Origin: Ciceribacter thiooxidans
GTDB lineage: Bacteria; Pseudomonadota; Alphaproteobacteria; Rhizobiales; Rhizobiaceae
DNA length: 64,000 nt
Reading direction: 5' to 3'
NCBI RefSeq assembly: GCF_014126615.1
Contig: NZ_CP059897.1
Coordinates: 558,001 to 622,000 of the forward strand
Both the position numbers and the translations under genes were made by a program. Under the pieces are notes generated by a model, which was not told the origin of the DNA, made no database searches, and was given only the letters and a program-made list of their open reading frames with translations. Positions within the stretch are counted from its first letter, which is position 1. Every line of letters starts with the position of its first letter. Below are positions 35,854 through 45,366 of this stretch, piece after piece.

Positions 35854-35871
35854 CTAGTTCAGTATTTAAGC
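35836..35871. promoter_or_regulatory. 15-base-arm palindrome spanning the second arsR start codon
   Basis: GCTTAAATACTGAAC and GTTCAGTATTTAAGC form perfect 15-base arms around a six-base centre that includes the ATG. The arm inside the gene encodes residues 2-6 (VQYLS). This is a probable ArsR autoregulatory operator overlapping promoter and start codon. Confidence 0.82.
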
Positions 35872-36201
35872 TACTTGGGCGGGAAACGCAAGTATGTTCC
35901 TCGACGTCGACGAGCGTGGTGAAATCAAAGGCGCCGGTCCTGTATACGCGGCGAGCAGACCGGGATCCCGTTGCAGCCGTGTGACGAGACTTATCGGGAA
36001 GCGCTGCAGCCAGACGATGAAGGGCAAAGCTGCTGGCGCCGGCAAAAATGACTTTGCGGGGTTGCTCGGATGCTTGCATCGGCAAATCCGGAAATCGCAG
36101 GCGGCCTTTCACAGAGGCGAGCTAAAAACCTGATATGAAATGATTTCTCGCGGGCGAGCACAGATTTGCGACGAAACATCACATGAAAGCCATAAAAAGA
36201 C
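35872..36201. other. intergenic region between the ArsR module and the phenylacetate operon
   Basis: No credible gene is visible; small open frames here lack ribosome-binding sites and family features. The paa promoter candidate begins at 36202. Confidence 0.4.
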
Positions 36202-36250
36202 TTTTCAATGTGATGTTTAAAGGTTATAGATTGACCGGTCGGTTGGTTAA
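36202..36250 (+). promoter_or_regulatory. candidate paa operon promoter and operator
   Basis: TTTTCA (36202-36207) and TATAGA (36225-36230) are spaced by 17 bases as -35 and -10. Directly downstream, TTGACCGGTCGGTTGGTTAA (36231-36250) contains the palindrome GACCGGTC and imperfect outer arms TTGACC/GGTTAA, the style of a TetR- or PaaR-type operator. It precedes the thiolase gene by 46 bases. The assignment is inferred. Confidence 0.5.
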
Positions 36251-36295
36251 TTTGAATTGACATCGATCGAAGGCGTGTTTGAGGAGGAGCGAACC

Positions 36296-37501
36296 ATGCA
36301 GCAAGCCTTTATCTGTGACGCGGTGCGCACGCCCATTGGTCGTTATGCCGGGGCACTTGCGTCCGTCCGGGCAGATGATCTCGCTGCATTGCCGCTCGTG
36401 GCCTTGATGGAGCGCAATCCCGGTGTCGACTGGTCCAGTGTCGATGACCTCATTTTTGGTTGCGCAAACCAGGCGGGCGAAGACAACCGTAATGTCGCAC
36501 GCATGGCCGTTCTCCTGTCGGGCATGCCGATCAACGTGCCCGCAACCACCGTCAATCGCCTCTGCGGCTCGGGCATGGACGCCGTCGGCATGGCCGCACG
36601 CGCGATCCGCGGCGGCGACTGCGATCTGGTGATTGCCGGTGGCGTCGAGAGCATGACGCGTGCACCCTTCGTCATGCCGAAGGCTGAAACGGCCTTCTCC
36701 CGATCCAATGCGGTCTACGATACGACGATCGGCTGGCGCTTTCCCAATCCGGAACTGAAGAAGAAGTTCGGCACCCATTCCATGCCGGAGACGGCGGACA
36801 ATGTCGCCGAGCAATATAATATCACCAGAGCGGACCAGGATGCGTTCGCCGCCCGCAGTCAGGCGCGCTGGGCGGCCGCCCAGGCGGCAGGCGTTTTCGC
36901 CGAAGAGATTGTACCCGTCACGATCCCGCGGAAGAAGGGTGAGCCGCTGGTCGTCTCGGTCGACGAACATCCGCGCCCCGGCACCACGGCCGAACAACTG
37001 TCGAAGCTGAAGGGCGTCAACGGCCCCGATCTCACCGTCACCGCCGGCAACGCTTCGGGCGTCAATGATGGCGCCGCCGCCCTCGTGATCGCCTCGGAGG
37101 AAATGGCAAGAGAGCAGGGTCTGGTGCCCCGGGCAAGAGTTGTTGCGATGGCGGCTGCGGGCGTCGAGCCGCGCATCATGGGTGTCGGCCCGGTCCCGGC
37201 GGTCCGCAAGGTGCTGGAGCGCGCCGGTCTCACGCTTTCGCAGATGGACCTGATCGAACTCAACGAGGCCTTCGCCGCCCAGGCGCTGGCGGTACTTCGC
37301 GAGCTCGGGCTTCCCGACGATGCCGCCCATGTCAATCCGAACGGCGGCGCGATCGCGCTCGGTCACCCGCTCGGCATGTCCGGCGCGCGCCTCGTCACCA
37401 CTGCCATGTACCAGCTCCACCGCACGGGCGGGCGCTATGCGCTGTGCACGATGTGCATCGGGGTCGGTCAGGGCATCGCCATCATCATCGAACGGATCTG
37501 A
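36296..37501 (+). CDS. paaJ: 3-oxoadipyl-CoA thiolase (PcaF/PaaJ type)
   Basis: Cleaves 3-oxoadipyl-CoA (and the phenylacetate ring-cleavage thioester) with CoA to acetyl-CoA and succinyl-CoA. It has 401 residues. The nucleophilic cysteine is in [18 protein letters not shown], and the late motifs [19 protein letters not shown] and [12 protein letters not shown] supply the catalytic His and Cys. GAGGAGGAG precedes the ATG at 36296. First gene of the paa operon, 18 bases before paaA. Its place suggests the phenylacetate rather than the protocatechuate branch; the same enzyme type can serve both. Confidence 0.93.
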   Translation: MQQAFICDAVRTPIGRYAGALASVRADDLAALPLVALMERNPGVDWSSVDDLIFGCANQAGEDNRNVARMAVLLSGMPINVPATTVNRLCGSGMDAVGMAARAIRGGDCDLVIAGGVESMTRAPFVMPKAETAFSRSNAVYDTTIGWRFPNPELKKKFGTHSMPETADNVAEQYNITRADQDAFAARSQARWAAAQAAGVFAEEIVPVTIPRKKGEPLVVSVDEHPRPGTTAEQLSKLKGVNGPDLTVTAGNASGVNDGAAALVIASEEMAREQGLVPRARVVAMAAAGVEPRIMGVGPVPAVRKVLERAGLTLSQMDLIELNEAFAAQALAVLRELGLPDDAAHVNPNGGAIALGHPLGMSGARLVTTAMYQLHRTGGRYALCTMCIGVGQGIAIIIERI

Positions 37502-37519
37502 GCAGGGGAGGAGCCCGCC

Positions 37520-38518
37520 ATGTATGCGCAAATGGTCAAGACCGACAGCGACCGGGTGAAGTCGCTGAACGAAATGTCCGCAGAGGAGCGAGCCTTTCAG
37601 GATCGCATCGACCGGGGCGAGAAGATCGAGCCCAAGGAATGGATGCCGGAGAGCTACCGCAAGACGCTGATCCGCCAGATCGGCCAGCACGCGCATTCCG
37701 AAATCGTCGGCCAGCTGCCGGAAGGCAACTGGATCACCCGCGCGCCCACGCTCGAGCGCAAGGCGATCCTTCTCGCCAAGGTGCAGGACGAGGCCGGCCA
37801 CGGTCTCTACCTCTATTCCGCCGCCGAAACGCTTGGCGTCAGCCGCGACGAGCTTCTGGCGCTGCTACACTCCGGCAAGATGAAATATTCGTCGATCTTC
37901 AACTACCCGACGCTCAACTGGGCGGATATCGGCGCGGTCGGCTGGCTGGTCGACGGCGCCGCAATCATGAACCAGGTGCAACTGCAGAAGGCCTCCTACG
38001 GCCCTTACAGCCGTGCGATGATCCGCATCTGCAAGGAAGAGAGCTTCCACCAGCGCCAGGGCTACGACATCATGATGAAGATGGCCTTCGGCTCCGAAGA
38101 GCAGAAGGCGATGGCGCAGGATGCGCTCAATCGCTTCTGGTACCCGGCCCTGATGATGTTTGGTCCCTCCGATAAGGACTCGGTGCATTCCGCCCAGTCG
38201 ATGCAGTGGAAGATCAAGATCAACACCAATGACGAGCTGCGCCAGAAGTTCGTCGACCAGACGGTGCCGCAGGCCAAGTATCTCGGCCTGACCATCCCGG
38301 ACGAGAACCTTCGCTGGAACGAGGAGAAGGGTGGCCACGACTTCTCCGAACCCGATTGGGAAGAGTTCTTCAACGTCATCGCCGGCAATGGCCCCTGCAA
38401 TGCCGAGCGTCTCGGCGCCCGCGTCACCGCCTGGGAAGAAGGTACGTGGTTCCGAGATGGCCTCATGGCCCATGCCGAAAAGCACGAAGCCCGCCGCGCC
38501 GGCCGCGCGGCTGCCTGA
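37520..38518 (+). CDS. paaA: phenylacetyl-CoA 1,2-epoxidase, catalytic subunit PaaA
   Basis: Di-iron oxygenase subunit that epoxidises the aromatic ring of phenylacetyl-CoA. It has 332 residues. The ferritin-like core includes [20 protein letters not shown] (Glu and His ligands, DEAGH) and [16 protein letters not shown] (EESFH), the two iron-binding helices. The sequence matches PaaA of other proteobacteria throughout. GGGGAGGAG precedes the ATG. It works with PaaB, PaaC and the reductase PaaE. Confidence 0.96.
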   Translation: MYAQMVKTDSDRVKSLNEMSAEERAFQDRIDRGEKIEPKEWMPESYRKTLIRQIGQHAHSEIVGQLPEGNWITRAPTLERKAILLAKVQDEAGHGLYLYSAAETLGVSRDELLALLHSGKMKYSSIFNYPTLNWADIGAVGWLVDGAAIMNQVQLQKASYGPYSRAMIRICKEESFHQRQGYDIMMKMAFGSEEQKAMAQDALNRFWYPALMMFGPSDKDSVHSAQSMQWKIKINTNDELRQKFVDQTVPQAKYLGLTIPDENLRWNEEKGGHDFSEPDWEEFFNVIAGNGPCNAERLGARVTAWEEGTWFRDGLMAHAEKHEARRAGRAAA

Positions 38519-38581
38519 AGATTCCATACCGGGAGCGGCGCGGTCGCTCCTCCGTCGTCACCTGAACCTGGGAGGAAACCA

Positions 38582-38866
38582 ATGTCCAGCGAATGGCCCC
38601 TTTGGGAAGTCTTTATCCGCGGCCAGCATGGCCTCAATCACCGTCATGTCGGCAGCCTGCACGCTCCGGACGCCGAAATGGCAATCCGTAACGCCCGTGA
38701 CGTCTACACCCGCCGCAACGAAGGCGTGTCGATCTGGGTGGTGAAGTCGGCCGACATCACCGCGTCGTCGCCCTCGGAAAAGGGCCCGTTGTTTGAACCG
38801 TCGAATTCCAAGGTCTATCGTCACCCGACCTTCTTCGACATTCCGGCTGACGTGGGGCACATGTGA
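38582..38866 (+). CDS. paaB: phenylacetyl-CoA epoxidase subunit PaaB
   Basis: A 94-residue structural subunit of the PaaABCE complex that bridges PaaAC heterodimers. It has the characteristic start WPLWEVFIRGQHGLNHRHVG and the stretch HAPDAEMAIRNARDVYTRRN. GGGAGGAAACC precedes the ATG. It overlaps paaC by four bases. Confidence 0.95.
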   Translation: MSSEWPLWEVFIRGQHGLNHRHVGSLHAPDAEMAIRNARDVYTRRNEGVSIWVVKSADITASSPSEKGPLFEPSNSKVYRHPTFFDIPADVGHM

Positions 38867-39642
38867 TGGCGACCGCGACCCCGGCGGTCGATCAGGCCGC
38901 ATTTTTCGAATGGCTCCTGCGCATGGGCGACAATACGCTGATCCTCGGTCACCGCGTGTCCGAGTGGTGCGGCCATTCGCCCGTGCTCGAAGAGGATATC
39001 GCGCTTGCCAACACCGCGCTCGACCTGATCGGTCAGACCCAGTTCTGGCTGGGGCTTGCGGGCGAGGTCGAGGGCAAGGGCCGCACGGCTGACAATCTCG
39101 CCTATCTGCGCGATGCGGCCGCCTTCCGCAACGTCCTGCTCGTCGAGCGTCCGAACGGCGACTTCGGCAAGACGCTGATGCGGCAGTTCCTGTTCGACGC
39201 CTATCATCTCGAAATGCTGCGCGCACTTCTTGCCTCGAGCGATCCGCGTGTGGCGGACATCGCCGGCAAGGCACTGAAGGAAGTCTCCTACCACTTCGAG
39301 CGTTCGGCCGACCTCGTCATCCGTCTCGGCGACGGGACCGAGGAAAGCCATCGCCGGATGCAGAAGGCGCTTGACGACCTCTGGCCCTACACCGCCGAAA
39401 TGTTCCTCGACGATACCGCCGACGAAGCGGTGGCGGCAGCAGGCATCGCGCGGCTGCCTTCGGCGCTCAGGGCGGCCTGGGACAAGTCGGTGGCGGAAGT
39501 GCTCACTGAGGCGACGCTCGTTCGCCCCGAAGGCACCTACCAGCACAAGGGCGGCAAGCGCGGGATCCACACCGAGCATCTCGGCTACATTCTCGCCGAC
39601 ATGCAGTTCCTGCAGCGAGCCTATCCGAATTCTGTCTGGTGA
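38863..39642 (+). CDS. paaC: phenylacetyl-CoA epoxidase subunit PaaC
   Basis: A 259-residue ferritin-like partner of PaaA without a functional di-iron site. Family features are LRMGDNTLILGHRVSEWCGH and LMRQFLFDAYHLEMLRALLA, then VSYHFERSADLVIRLGDGTE. It is coupled to paaB by ATGA and is followed by paaD after 10 bases. Confidence 0.95.
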   Translation: MMATATPAVDQAAFFEWLLRMGDNTLILGHRVSEWCGHSPVLEEDIALANTALDLIGQTQFWLGLAGEVEGKGRTADNLAYLRDAAAFRNVLLVERPNGDFGKTLMRQFLFDAYHLEMLRALLASSDPRVADIAGKALKEVSYHFERSADLVIRLGDGTEESHRRMQKALDDLWPYTAEMFLDDTADEAVAAAGIARLPSALRAAWDKSVAEVLTEATLVRPEGTYQHKGGKRGIHTEHLGYILADMQFLQRAYPNSVW

Positions 39643-39652
39643 GGTTTGTGTC

Positions 39653-40174
39653 ATGGATGCCAGGACATTGCCTAAACCGGAAGAGGTCTGGCGCTGGCTG
39701 GGCGAGGTTCCGGATCCGGAAATCCCGGTGATCAGCCTGACTGATCTCGGTATCATCCGGGACGTCGCCTGGGACGGCGACACTCTCGTCGTCGCCGTTA
39801 CCCCGACCTATTCGGGCTGTCCGGCGACGACGGTGATCAACCTCGACATCGAGGCGGCGCTGCGAGACCACGGCATCGACAAGCTGCGCCTCGAGCGGCG
39901 TCTGTCGCCGCCCTGGACGACCGACTGGATCAGCGAAGCCGGGCGCGAAAAGCTTCGCGCTTACGGCATTGCCCCGCCGATCGACGGGACAGCGGCTGAC
40001 GGGCGATTGACGGCGCGCGCCAGCCGCCTTGCCGGTACGAACCTCGCCGTCGCCTGCCCCCGTTGCGGCTCGACGAGGACCGAGAAGGTGAGTCAGTTCG
40101 GCTCGACGCCGTGCAAGGCGAGTTACCGCTGCTCGGACTGTCTGGAACCCTTTGACTATTTCAAGTGCATCTGA
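39653..40174 (+). CDS. paaD: PaaD, iron-sulphur/zinc assembly protein for the epoxidase
   Basis: A 173-residue accessory protein needed for epoxidase maturation. The N-terminal MIP18/DUF59 domain has VPDPEIPVISLTDLGIIRDV and PTYSGCPATTVI. The C-terminal metal-binding region has CPRCGSTRT and YRCSDCLEPFDYFKC. The long upstream frame lies inside paaC; the ATG at 39653 gives the normal N-terminus. Length and motifs are intact. Confidence 0.93.
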   Translation: MDARTLPKPEEVWRWLGEVPDPEIPVISLTDLGIIRDVAWDGDTLVVAVTPTYSGCPATTVINLDIEAALRDHGIDKLRLERRLSPPWTTDWISEAGREKLRAYGIAPPIDGTAADGRLTARASRLAGTNLAVACPRCGSTRTEKVSQFGSTPCKASYRCSDCLEPFDYFKCI

Positions 40175-40194
40175 GGATGCGGAGGACATAACTC

Positions 40195-41271
40195 ATGGCA
40201 CGTTTTCATTCCCTGACGGTGACCGATATCCGCCACGAGACCCGTGACGCGGTCGTCGTGACGCTCAAGCCCCGCGAGGAGGATCGTGCGGCCTTCGAGT
40301 TCACGCAAGGCCAGTACCTGACCTTCCGTCGCGATTTCGACGGCGAGGAACTGCGTCGGTCCTATTCGATCTGCGCGGGTAAGGACGAGGGTATCCTTCG
40401 CGTCGGCATCAAGCGCGTCGACGGCGGTGCCTTCAGCAACTGGGCCAATGCCAACCTGGCACCCGGCGACGTCATCGAGGCCATGCCGCCCATGGGCCGC
40501 TTCTTCACGGACATCGATCCGACGACCGAGAAGCACTATCTCGGTTTTGCCGGCGGTTCCGGCATCACGCCGGTTCTCTCGATCGTCAAGACGGTGCTCG
40601 CCCGCGAACCGAAGGCTCGCTTCACGCTCGTCTACGCCAACCGCCAGATCAATTCGATCATGTTCCGCGAGGAACTCGAGGATCTGAAGAACACCTATCT
40701 CGGCCGCTTCTCGGTGCTGCACATCCTCGAGAGCGAAGCCCAGGAGATCGATCTCTTCACCGGTCGCCTGGACGAGAACAAGCTGGCTGCGCTGTTCCGC
40801 ACCTGGATTGACCCAAAATCGGTGGATGCCGCCTTCATCTGCGGCCCGGAACCGATGATGCTGACGATCGTCGCCAGCCTGAAGGAGCACGGGCTGAAGG
40901 ACGAGCAGATCAAGTTCGAGCTCTTTGCCTCCGGTCAGCCGGGCCGCGCCAAGAACCGTGTCGCGTCGGCGAGTGCCGAAGAAGCGGCGGCCGTGGTGGG
41001 GACGACAATCACGCTCGACGGCACGACCCGGACCTTCAACATGCCGAAGCACGGGGTCAGCATTCTCGAAGCGGCGATCGCCCAGAGCATGGACGCTCCC
41101 TTCTCCTGCAAGGCCGGCGTCTGCTCCACATGCCGGGCGAAGGTCATCGAAGGTGAGGTCGAGATGGACACCAACCATGCGCTCGAAGACTACGAGGTCG
41201 AGGCTGGCTACGTGCTGACCTGCCAGTGTCACCCGCTGACCGAGAAGGTCGTGCTCTCCTACGACGAATAG
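40195..41271 (+). CDS. paaE: PaaE, ferredoxin-type reductase of the epoxidase
   Basis: A 358-residue electron-transfer subunit. The FAD domain (FDGEELRRSYSICAGKDEG) and the NADPH domain (LGFAGGSGITPVLSIVKTVL) are followed by a C-terminal plant-type [2Fe-2S] domain (CKAGVCSTCRAKV, final Cys in LTCQCHPL). It passes electrons from NADPH to the PaaA di-iron centre. It starts 20 bases after paaD, preceded by a GGAGG site. Confidence 0.95.
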   Translation: MARFHSLTVTDIRHETRDAVVVTLKPREEDRAAFEFTQGQYLTFRRDFDGEELRRSYSICAGKDEGILRVGIKRVDGGAFSNWANANLAPGDVIEAMPPMGRFFTDIDPTTEKHYLGFAGGSGITPVLSIVKTVLAREPKARFTLVYANRQINSIMFREELEDLKNTYLGRFSVLHILESEAQEIDLFTGRLDENKLAALFRTWIDPKSVDAAFICGPEPMMLTIVASLKEHGLKDEQIKFELFASGQPGRAKNRVASASAEEAAAVVGTTITLDGTTRTFNMPKHGVSILEAAIAQSMDAPFSCKAGVCSTCRAKVIEGEVEMDTNHALEDYEVEAGYVLTCQCHPLTEKVVLSYDE

Positions 41272-41342
41272 CCACCGGAAAGGGCGGGGCCATTCGTGGC
41301 CCCCGACCGCACTGAATAAACCGATCCAGGAAGGATGACTTC

Positions 41343-43408
41343 ATGAATGTTTCGGCTCGCGTTCCGCGCCGTCTCGAAAGCTATGTCTGCGGCCGCTGGA
41401 CCCCGGCGACAAGCAGGGCGTTCCGCTGCTCGATGCCTCGACGGGTGCCGCAGTCGCATTCATTGACTCGACCGGCATCGATTTCGCCGCCGCCCTTGCC
41501 TATGGCCGCGAGGTCGGAGGGCCGAACTTGCGTGCTCTCTCCTTCCACGAACGGGCGCAGATGTTGAAATCACTCGGCCAGGTCCTGATGGACCTGAAGG
41601 AGGAATTCTATGCCGAAAGCGCGCTCACGGGTGCGACGCGCGCCGACGGCTGGGTCGACATCGAAGGCGGCATCGGCACAATGCTGTCCTATTCATCGAA
41701 AGCCCGTCGCGAGCTGCCGAATACCCGCGTCCTGATCGACGGCGACGTCGAACTGCTCTCGAAGGACAACAGCTTCTCCGCCCAGCACATTCTGACGCCG
41801 CTGCACGGGATCGCGGTCCACATCAACGCCTTCAACTTCCCCGTCTGGGGCATGCTCGAAAAGGTCGCCCCGACGCTGATCGCCGGTGTCCCCTCGCTGG
41901 TCAAGCCTGCAAGCCAGACCGCTTATCTCACCGAGCTCGTCGTGCGCCGGATCATCGAGACGGGCATCCTGCCGGAAGGTGCGCTGCAGCTGGTTTCCGG
42001 TTCCGTCGGCGACCTGCTCGACCACGTCGAAGGCCAGGACGCCGTGACCTTCACCGGCTCGGCCCGGACCGGGCGCAAGCTGAAGTCGCACCCGGCGGTC
42101 GTCGCCAACTCCGTGCGCTTTACCATGGAAGCCGACAGCCTCAACGCCTCGGTGCTCGGCCCCGATGCCGGCCAGGGTACGGAGGAGTTTGACCTCTTCG
42201 TCAAGGAAGTGGCCCGCGAGATGACCTCGAAGGCCGGGCAAAAATGCACCGCGATCCGCCGCGTGATCGCGCCGCGCGTGCATGTCCAGGCGCTGGTCGC
42301 AGCACTCGGCAATCGTCTTGCCAAGACCGCCCTCGGCAATCCTTCCGACGAGGGCGTGCGGATGGGACCGCTCGCAAGCCTCGCCCAGCGCGACGAGGTT
42401 CGCGAGCGTATCCGCGACCTGACCGTCGATGCCGAGATCGTCTCCGGCGATCCCGACAATGTCCGCGTCTTGTCCGGCGACGCCGAAAAGGGCGCCTTCC
42501 TCAATCCGGTGCTTCTCTATTGCGACAACCCGTTTTCGGCTTCCGCCGTCCACGACGTCGAGGCCTTCGGGCCGGTTTCCACCGTCATGCCCTATGACGG
42601 CATCGAGGAAGCGATCGCACTGACCCACAAGGGCAAGGGATCGCTTGCGGCTTCCGTCTTCACCAATGATCCGAGGATCGCCGAGGAAATGGTGATCGGC
42701 ATGGCGCCCTATCATGGCCGCATCCTGATCGGAAACCGGGCCTCGGCGAAAACCTCGACGGGCCACGGGTCGCCACTCGCCGGCCTCGTGCATGGCGGGC
42801 CGGGGCGCGCCGGCGGCGGCGAGGAGCTCGGCGGCATGCGAGGCGTCAAGCATTACATGCAGCGCACCGCAGTGCAGGGCACGCCACGGCTTCTTTCGGC
42901 CGTCACCGGCCGCTGGATGGAGGGCGCAGGCGCCGGAGACACGAGTGTCCATCCCTTCCGCAAGTCACTCGCCGAACTGAAGATCGGCGACCAGCTCGTG
43001 ACGGCCACGCGGACAGTGACGCTCGAGGACATCGAGCACTTTGCCCATTTCACAGGTGACACCTTTTACGCGCATATGGACGAGGCCGCGGCCAAGGCCA
43101 ATCCCTTCTTTGACGGGCGCGTGGCGCACGGCTACCTGATCGTCTCCTTCGCGGCTGGCCTGTTCGTCGATCCGGATCCCGGCCCGGTCCTTGCCAATTA
43201 CGGCGTCGACAACCTGCGCTTCCTGACCCCCGTCAATCCAGGCGATACGCTGCAGGTCCGGCTCACCTGCAAGGAGATCAATCCGCGCGCCAGGGCCGAT
43301 CACGGCGAAGTGCGGTGGGATTGCCAGGTGACGAACCAGAACAGCGCAGTCGTCGCACAGTACGATGTCCTGACCATGGTCGCCAAGACGTTTAGAAAGC
43401 CGTCCTGA
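41343..43408 (+). pseudogene. paaZ: paaZ ring-opening bifunctional protein with one-base frameshift
   Basis: PaaZ combines an oxepin-CoA hydrolase (MaoC-like, C-terminal) and an aldehyde dehydrogenase (N-terminal). Translation from the ATG at 41343 gives the expected start (VPRRLESYVCGRWT). It leaves the frame at a four-C run (41401-41404). Adding one C continues with GDKQGVPLLDASTGAAVAFI and then the rest without interruption, for a normal total of 688 residues. The dehydrogenase part has FTGSARTGRKL and GQKCTAIRR; the hydratase part has FFDGRVAHGYLIVSFAAGL. As written the first 20 codons are out of frame. This could be a real lesion or a sequencing error. Confidence 0.88.
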
Positions 43409-44346
43409 TCATCGCCGGATCGACGGATCAACTTGTCCGATGGCCTTCTCGATCCGCGTGCCTGCGCGGCCGGCCAGTATGGCGATGGCATCTTCCAGCC
43501 GGCCGATTCCGGCGAACGCGCCGGTCTCGGCGAAGTCACCCGCAGCGGTGATCTTCGGTCCCATTGACCCTGCAGGCGCGCCAAAGACCCGGGCCACCTC
43601 CGGGGACATTCGGGAAATCGGCTCGGCGCCCTCGCCGCCGAAGCCACGGTAGACTGCATCGACGTCGGTCAGCAACAACAAGGCATCGGCACCGAGCTGG
43701 TGCGCCAGCAAGGCGCTGGCGGCATCCTTGTCGATCACGGCTTCGATGCCGATTAGCGTGCCGTCGTCGCGCCGCACCACTGGAATGCCACCGCCCCGGT
43801 GCAAACCACGACCACGCCATGGTCCAGTAGAAGCCTTATGATTCTAAAGTCGGGAATTTCGACCGGCCTGGGCGATGCCACGACCCGGCGCCATTTGTCA
43901 CCATCGGCGGCGATCGCCCATCCCGCGACCTCGGCCCGCGTCTCTGCTTCGGCCCGTTCGTAGACCGGTCCGACGAATTTGCTCGGCTTTTCGAAGGCGG
44001 GGTCGTACCGATCCACTACCACCTGGGTCAGCAAAGTTGCGACCGGCCGCACATGATCGAGCGCATTCTCGAGTTCCTGTTCGATCATGTAACCGATCAT
44101 GCCCTCGGTTTCCGCCCCGAGAACGTCAAGCGGATAGGCCTCGTTGGGCTTGTATGCGGCGCTCTGCAAGGCCAGAAGACCGACCTGGGGACCATTGCCA
44201 TGGGTGACGACCAGGTTGTGACCGGCCTTGACCACCGCAGCCAGCGACTGGGTCGCGACCCGCACGTTCTCCCGCTGCGCCTCGGCAGTCAGCGGCTCGC
44301 CCCTTTTCAGCAGGGCATTCCCGCCCAATGCCGCAACCACGAGCAT
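43409..44346 (-). pseudogene. arcC: carbamate kinase with one-base frameshift
   Basis: Makes ATP from carbamoyl phosphate, last step of the arginine deiminase pathway. The N-terminal frame starts at 44346 ([20 protein letters not shown]) and includes [15 protein letters not shown]. It leaves frame after GVVVVCTG at a four-C run on the plus strand (43794-43797). With one base added the protein continues [20 protein letters not shown], then IDKDAAS and LLLTDVDAVY, to about 312 residues, the normal length. The start lies one base from the arcB stop, with GGGAG before it. Either a real frameshift or a sequencing error. Confidence 0.88.
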
Positions 44347-44347
44347 C

Positions 44348-45349
44348 TCAGGCTCCCAGGGTGGCGACAAGCACCGCCTTGATCGTATGCAGTCGGTTCT
44401 CGGCCTGATCGAATACGATCGATGCCGGGCTTTCGAAAACCTCTTCGGTCACTTCCATCGCGTCGAGACCGAACTCGGCCTTGATGTCGGCTCCGACGCT
44501 CGTCTCCGTATTGTGGAAGGCGGGCAGGCAATGCATGAAACGCACGCGCGCATTCCCCGTTCTGGCCATTAGCGCCGCATTCACTTGGTAGGGCGTGAGC
44601 AGCTTGATGCGCTCAGCCCATTTTTCCTTCGCCTCGCCCATCGACACCCAGACGTCGGTATAGACGAAATCGACCCCTTTCACAGCGGCATCGATATCCT
44701 CGGTGATCATGATCCGCGCGCCGGTCTCGGCGGCAATCCCTTGCGCCTCGTCCTGGATTTCCTGCAAGGGCCAGCAGGCTTTCGGGGCGCAGAGCCTCAC
44801 ATCCATACCCATCTTGGCCCCGCCGATCAGCAGGCTGTCGCCCATGTTGTTGCCGGCATCGCCCATGAAAACATAGGATACCTGGTGCAGCGGCATTTCG
44901 ACATGCTCCTGCATCGTCAGGAAGTCGGCGAGGATCTGCGTGGGGTGGAACTCGTTGGTCAGGCCGTTATAGACCGGCACGCCGGAATACCTGGCCAGTT
45001 GTTCGACGATCTCCTGGCCGAAGCCGCGATATTCGATCGCATCATAGATCCGCCCGAGAACCCGGGCAGTGTCCTTCACCGATTCCTTATGGCCGATATG
45101 ACTTCCGGTCGGCCCCAGATACGTGACCCGCGCGCCCTGGTCGTAGGCAGCGACCTCAAACCCGACGCGAGTGCGGGTCGAATCCTTTTCAAAGATCAGG
45201 ACGATATCCTTGCCCTGCAGTTTCGGAACCTCGGTTCCTGCGTATTTGGCGGTCTTCAGGTCGACGGCGAGTTTCAGCAGGAAGGCAATCTCGCGCGGCG
45301 TGTAGTCGCGAAGCGTGAGGAAGCTTCGATTTTTCAGGTTGAAGGCCAT
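44348..45349 (-). CDS. arcB: ornithine carbamoyltransferase, catabolic
   Basis: Converts citrulline and phosphate to ornithine and carbamoyl phosphate. It has 333 residues. Family motifs are [58 protein letters not shown] and [14 protein letters not shown]. The start at 45349 has a GGGGAG site. The arcDABC gene order and arcA 17 bases upstream point to the catabolic rather than the biosynthetic enzyme. Confidence 0.95.
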   Translation of the reverse strand: MAFNLKNRSFLTLRDYTPREIAFLLKLAVDLKTAKYAGTEVPKLQGKDIVLIFEKDSTRTRVGFEVAAYDQGARVTYLGPTGSHIGHKESVKDTARVLGRIYDAIEYRGFGQEIVEQLARYSGVPVYNGLTNEFHPTQILADFLTMQEHVEMPLHQVSYVFMGDAGNNMGDSLLIGGAKMGMDVRLCAPKACWPLQEIQDEAQGIAAETGARIMITEDIDAAVKGVDFVYTDVWVSMGEAKEKWAERIKLLTPYQVNAALMARTGNARVRFMHCLPAFHNTETSVGADIKAEFGLDAMEVTEEVFESPASIVFDQAENRLHTIKAVLVATLGA

Positions 45350-45366
45350 GGTGACTCCCCTTGAAA

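Noticed and set aside
36224..37801. 525-codon open frame on the minus strand
   Set aside because: Antisense to the thiolase and paaA genes, both of which have complete motifs and ribosome-binding sites.
41693..42952. 419-codon open frame on the minus strand
   Set aside because: A shadow of paaZ; the plus-strand frame carries the aldehyde dehydrogenase motifs.
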